Of a DNA stretch of 30,037 nt, positions 27,195-30,037 are shown in pieces. The notes beneath the pieces were generated by a model that was not told where the DNA came from, did not search any database, and saw nothing but the letters and a program-made list of their open reading frames with translations. The DNA comes from Phycisphaerae bacterium. GTDB lineage: Bacteria > Planctomycetota > Phycisphaerae > UBA1845 > PWPN01. The first letter of the stretch is position 1. Each line of letters begins with the position of its first letter. The stretch spans positions 1 to 30,037 of the forward strand of contig DAOOIV010000068.1 in the NCBI GenBank assembly GCA_035384605.1. Reading direction: 5' to 3'. Both the position numbers and the translations under genes were made by a program.

Positions 27195-28286
27195 TCAATA
27201 CACTTGCAACCGCGGCGAGTGTATCCCCATCTCCTCCAGTGTCCTGTGTATCTGGAGGCAGTTTTGCTCCGGCTGATTGAGGTCCAGGTGGTACTCGAAC
27301 TGCAGCCGGGCGTCGCCGTTGTCGGCGACACATTGGCGGACCCAGGCGTCCATGTCCTGGGGGCTTCCGGCGGTGAGCAGATGGGTTTGGGGCATGATGT
27401 CGATGCGGATGGGCCCGAACCGGTCTCGGACGGCGGCGACGCTGGTGCCGCTTCCGAGGTTCAGGATGGCAACGTTTCGGACTTCGCGAAAGACGTCGAG
27501 CAGGTGATTGGAGTTGCCACAGGAGTGGAGTCGCAGCGGCCCGACGCGATCGGCCAGATTGTTGAGGCAGGGCAGGGCGAACTCGGCGAACTGGTCCGGC
27601 CCCATCATGCAGCCGGAGCACTCGCCGGTGTGCAGGCCGGTGACGGTGATCCCGGCGGCGTCGGCGAAGAGCTGAATCAGCTTGACGTAGGCGTCAACGA
27701 TCCAAGCGAACAGTTCGCGGACGAAGCCCGGGTTGTCGGCCATTTCGAGAAAGACGCGTTCGCCGATCAGTTTTTGGGCGGTGGTGATGATGCCGTGGGT
27801 GGTGGCCCGGCCTGTGGTGTCCCAAAAGAAGGGCGGGATGACAGCCACATCCGGGCCGAGCGTCTGTCGCATCTCGTGGACTTGGCCCAGCAGGAGGCTG
27901 ACGGGCCAAGTGTCCGGCCAATCGATGTTCCACAAGGGACCGACGTCGGTCAGCCCGGCCAGCGGTTCGGGTGAGATATCCGGGTCTTTGTCGGGCGCAA
28001 TGATAAAACGGGCCCCAACGGCCGCACCGAGGATGAGATTTGGCTGTAGGCCGCCGACCAAGGCCACCGGCCGTCGCCGGCCTTCGACCTGCACGAGGTG
28101 GGCCTCGATGCTGTAGATGGGCAGGTCGGGAAACCGCTGGGCGACGAAGGCCTGCATCCGGCGCTCCTGTTCAAGTCGGCGCCGCGGGTCGAAAAAGAAG
28201 CCCTCGTCGAACAGGAACCCCCCATGCGCGTGCAGCCAGCCGAAGCTTACACTGCCGAGGACGGACATGTGCCCAGTGTCAGGCAT
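27195..28286 (-). CDS. uroporphyrinogen decarboxylase (URO-D)-like protein
   Basis: A 363-residue TIM-barrel of the URO-D superfamily, in the branch close to corrinoid methyltransferases (MtaA/CmuA type) rather than heme HemE. It has GECSGCM and LHSCGNS, the histidine and cysteine segment that binds zinc in the methyltransferase branch. The HemE N-terminal arginine motif is not evident. Planctomycetes often carry many such paralogues next to oxidoreductases; substrates are unknown. Start ATG 28286 has only a weak AGAGA-type site; an internal ATG at 28268 is possible. The gene stops close to the 7-bp repeats. Confidence 0.85.
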   Translation of the reverse strand: MPDTGHMSVLGSVSFGWLHAHGGFLFDEGFFFDPRRRLEQERRMQAFVAQRFPDLPIYSIEAHLVQVEGRRRPVALVGGLQPNLILGAAVGARFIIAPDKDPDISPEPLAGLTDVGPLWNIDWPDTWPVSLLLGQVHEMRQTLGPDVAVIPPFFWDTTGRATTHGIITTAQKLIGERVFLEMADNPGFVRELFAWIVDAYVKLIQLFADAAGITVTGLHTGECSGCMMGPDQFAEFALPCLNNLADRVGPLRLHSCGNSNHLLDVFREVRNVAILNLGSGTSVAAVRDRFGPIRIDIMPQTHLLTAGSPQDMDAWVRQCVADNGDARLQFEYHLDLNQPEQNCLQIHRTLEEMGIHSPRLQVY

Positions 28287-28302
28287 AGTTTGTCTCTGTC
28301 GC

Positions 28303-28335
28303 CGGGTCGCATCACCTCTGGCGACTCTGGCCTGC
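28303..28335. repeat. diverged single unit of the right-edge 78-bp repeat
   Basis: The stretch shares GGTC, then CCT.., GGCGACTC and CCTGCCC in order and spacing with the palindromic core of the 78-bp array at 29791-30037. It lies upstream of the UroD-like gene. Similarity is partial, judged by eye. Confidence 0.35.
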
Positions 28336-28356
28336 CCCGAAGGACCGTGGTTTCAT

Positions 28357-28650
28357 TCAGGGGGTCGCGCTCTCGGGCGCAGGAATCGGCCGGCCTGTGA
28401 CGAGGCTGTACAGAACATCAGGGCAGAGATCGGCTCCGTTCGGCCACTGGATGGTTCCGAGCTCTGTGTTGACCGTGACCTGCCGAAAGTAACCGAGGTC
28501 TTCGAGGGGGGCGAAGACGCCGCCCTGCCCCACAACCCAGTCCTGAAGGTTGGCCTCTCCCTGTGTGCCGTCAGTGAAAACGAGTCTGAGGCGATACTGG
28601 CGAATCGGGGTGGCTTCGGTTGTGCGAGGAAACATGGTGACCTTCGGCAT
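28357..28650 (-). CDS. DUF2442 domain protein
   Basis: A 97-residue protein matching DUF2442: basic start, YRLRLVFTDG, then LxxLxxxGYFRQVTV, GTIQWPNGADLCPDVLY. The family is often encoded with a DUF4160 partner in small toxin-antitoxin-like pairs, but no partner is present on either side here. ATG 28650 is chosen because AAAGGAG lies four bases upstream; an earlier in-frame start at 28689 lacks a site and overlaps the promoter. Function unknown. Confidence 0.8.
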   Translation of the reverse strand: MPKVTMFPRTTEATPIRQYRLRLVFTDGTQGEANLQDWVVGQGGVFAPLEDLGYFRQVTVNTELGTIQWPNGADLCPDVLYSLVTGRPIPAPESATP

Positions 28651-28671
28651 ACAACTCCTTTCTGTACAGCC

Positions 28672-28696
28672 ATTATACTGTGCCAACAACCGTCAA
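28672..28696 (-). promoter_or_regulatory. promoter candidate for the DUF2442 gene
   Basis: On the minus strand, TATAAT (28677-28672) is an exact -10, 21 bases before the start codon. TTGACG (28696-28691) precedes it by only 13 bases, shorter than the usual 17, so the -35 role is uncertain. A near-leaderless or short-leader mRNA would result. Confidence 0.4.
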
Positions 28697-28746
28697 GTAA
28701 GGAAGGGCGCAAGGAAGACGGGTGGAACGTCGAATTGGAGAACGGT

Positions 28747-29766
28747 CTAACCCAGTGGCAGCTTTACCGCTTGCCTCTGCCTCGCCGAGATCTCCGCCGC
28801 GAAGCAGATTTCCATCGTTTCGGCCGCATCCTCGATGTCGGGCATCGGCCGTCGGCCGGCATTAAGCGCATCGATCAACTCGGCCACCTCGCCGTCGAAC
28901 GGGTGGTGCGATACGTCGCCGGAGTCGGGCAGGATCGTCGGGATAGTCGCGAAGCCGGTCTGGCCGTCGTAGAGGTCGCCGGCGAACTGGTTGTTGCGGA
29001 AGCTGCCGGCTGTTCCGTAGACCTCCACGTTAAACACATACGGCAATTTCGCCTCCAGGCAGCAACCGACCTTGCCGATGCTGCCGTCGTCGAATTTGAG
29101 CAGGGCCAGTTCGGTGCTTGGGTAGTCGAGTGCATTGGTGCGGCCGGCGGAGTACGCCGACACTTCCACCACTGGCCGGCCGACCAGGAAGCGAATCGCG
29201 TCGATGGCGTGGCAGCCGCCGATCAGGAGACTGGTTCCGGCCGTTGCCCGCGTGGTGTGCCAAGGTTTGGTGTAGGGCTTGCCGACGATGCCGTGCAGAT
29301 AGTCGGTCTCTGCGAAGATGATCCGGCCGAGACGGCCTTCCGCGATGTTTCTGCGGATGATCTTGAGCAGGGGGTTCCAGCGCAAGACGAAGCCGATGAT
29401 GGTTTTCACGCCCGCCTCGCGCACCGCCGCCCGTATGGCTTTCATGTCCTCCAATGTCAGGCAGACCGGCTTTTCGATGATGATGTGCTTGCCGGCCTTG
29501 GCGGCCGCGAGGGTGATTGGGGCGTGAAGATGATGGGGTGTGAACACGCCGACGATGTCGATTGAGGGATCCTTCAGGGCGGCACAGAGATCGTCTGAGC
29601 AGGGGCAATTCAGGTTATGCTCACGGGTGAACGCGGCGGCGCCCTCGTACGTTCTTCCGACGACGTAGCCGATTCGGACATCGTCCCGCTTGCAGAATGA
29701 TTTCGCGTAAGCCCCGGCCACCCATCCAGGCCCAACAACCGCAACGTTCCAGGTCTTCTTCGGCAC
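28747..29766 (-). CDS. Gfo/Idh/MocA-family oxidoreductase
   Basis: A 339-residue NAD(P)-dependent oxidoreductase. A Rossmann domain (about 1-120) starts NVAVVGPGWVAGAY and carries the family's EKPVCL motif with its catalytic lysine near 99. The C-terminal dimerisation and substrate domain (about 125-330) includes GGCHAIDAIRFLVG with the usual histidine. The family oxidises or reduces sugars, inositols and related polyols; the substrate is not clear. The N-terminal loop is GPGWVA, a variant of GxGxxG. GTG 29766 is the start, with GAGG about nine bases upstream. It may work with the nearby UroD-like protein but they are separated by the DUF2442 gene. Confidence 0.93.
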   Translation of the reverse strand: MPKKTWNVAVVGPGWVAGAYAKSFCKRDDVRIGYVVGRTYEGAAAFTREHNLNCPCSDDLCAALKDPSIDIVGVFTPHHLHAPITLAAAKAGKHIIIEKPVCLTLEDMKAIRAAVREAGVKTIIGFVLRWNPLLKIIRRNIAEGRLGRIIFAETDYLHGIVGKPYTKPWHTTRATAGTSLLIGGCHAIDAIRFLVGRPVVEVSAYSAGRTNALDYPSTELALLKFDDGSIGKVGCCLEAKLPYVFNVEVYGTAGSFRNNQFAGDLYDGQTGFATIPTILPDSGDVSHHPFDGEVAELIDALNAGRRPMPDIEDAAETMEICFAAEISARQRQAVKLPLG

Positions 29767-29790
29767 AGGTCTGTCCTCTCATGATGTCGG

Positions 29791-30037
29791 CTGTCATCGG
29801 CAGGTCTGCGCCGCCTTCGGCGACTCCGACCTGCCCTACGTTCTACTCGCGACATGGCCGTTGCCAGGCTGTCATCGGCAGGTCTGCGCCGCCTTCGGCG
29901 ACTCCGACCTGCCCTACATTCTACTCGCGACATGGCCGTTGCCAGGCTGTCATCGGCAGGTCTGCGCCGCCTTCGGCGACTTCGACCTGCCCTACGTTCT
30001 ACTCGCGACATGGCCGTTGCCAGGCTGTCATCGGCAG
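29791..30037. repeat. 78-bp tandem array with nested palindrome, running off the right edge
   Basis: Units begin at 29791, 29869, 29947 and 30025; the last is cut by the window end. Full units differ at one or two bases only. Each unit holds a nested palindrome: outer arms GGCAGGTC and GACCTGCC, inner CGCCG-CCTT-CGGCG (29799-29835 in the first). As 78 is a multiple of three, an arginine-rich frame is open on the minus strand, but it has no start signal of its own and I take it as a by-product. The array lies upstream of the oxidoreductase. Confidence 0.93.

Noticed and set aside
28672..28688. sigma54 promoter (TTGGCAC...) upstream of the DUF2442 gene on the minus strand
   Set aside because: The GC of the -12 element falls two bases off the required spacing from GG; an exact TATAAT explains the site better.
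29610..30011. 133-residue arginine-rich minus-strand frame
   Set aside because: It is the 78-bp array read as codons plus the antisense-frame end of the oxidoreductase; no independent start signal or domain.

Overview
The window is high-GC bacterial DNA, most likely from an uncultured member of the Planctomycetota. This rests on three kinds of evidence. There is a C-terminal zinc ribbon of the CGYDLTG...GRCPECG type in an RDD membrane protein. There are families common in that phylum: DUF1573 proteins, GHL10/DUF187 glycoside hydrolases, UroD-like and Gfo/Idh/MocA enzymes, and two PilB-type ATPases. Intergenic regions are rich in short tandem and palindromic repeats. No rRNA, tRNA, transposase, integrase or phage gene was seen.

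Layout. 1-309 is a 33-bp hairpin-forming tandem array running in from the left edge. 678-3157 (minus) carries a PAS/AAA+/Fis regulator and a family-2 glycosyltransferase. 3647-6226 (plus) is a large secreted DUF1573 protein with an embedded redoxin domain. 6370-8070 (minus) is the hybrid cluster protein gene hcp, with a CRP/FNR-type operator upstream. 8632-14264 (plus) holds two secreted cell-wall enzymes: an amidase with transglycosylase-like, golvesin-like, Ig and LamG-like domains, and a GHL10/DigH-like glycoside hydrolase with two golvesin-like domains. 14755-17355 is a fused sugar-1-phosphate nucleotidyltransferase and galactokinase-type kinase. 17386-18057 is the RDD protein. 18298-25842 is a type IV pilus/type II secretion cluster (PilB-like, PilT, second PilB-like, PilC, pseudopilin). 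26006-26851 is larE. 27195-29766 (minus) holds a UroD-like protein, a DUF2442 protein and a Gfo/Idh/MocA oxidoreductase. 29791 to the right edge is a 78-bp tandem array, each unit holding a nested palindrome.

How the genes fit together. The pil genes form one functional unit: extension ATPases, retraction ATPase, platform protein and a pseudopilin. The two secreted hydrolases plausibly act in sequence on peptidoglycan: the amidase strips stem peptides and the DigH-like enzyme cuts denuded glycan. The nucleotidyltransferase-kinase fusion could take a free sugar to an NDP-sugar in one polypeptide. The hcp promoter region looks like a class II CRP/FNR-type promoter, which fits nitrosative or anaerobic control.

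The most notable non-coding signal is a roughly 95-bp dispersed palindromic element. Three clear copies (601-680, 2352-2446, 27064-27133) and one diverged core (6286-6312) all lie just beyond gene 3' ends. Several other hairpins follow or precede genes. I saw no defence system or CRISPR array. The most unusual protein-level features are a sigma54-type AAA+ regulator lacking GAFTGA, a redoxin domain with an SxxC active site, and the nucleotidyltransferase-kinase fusion.
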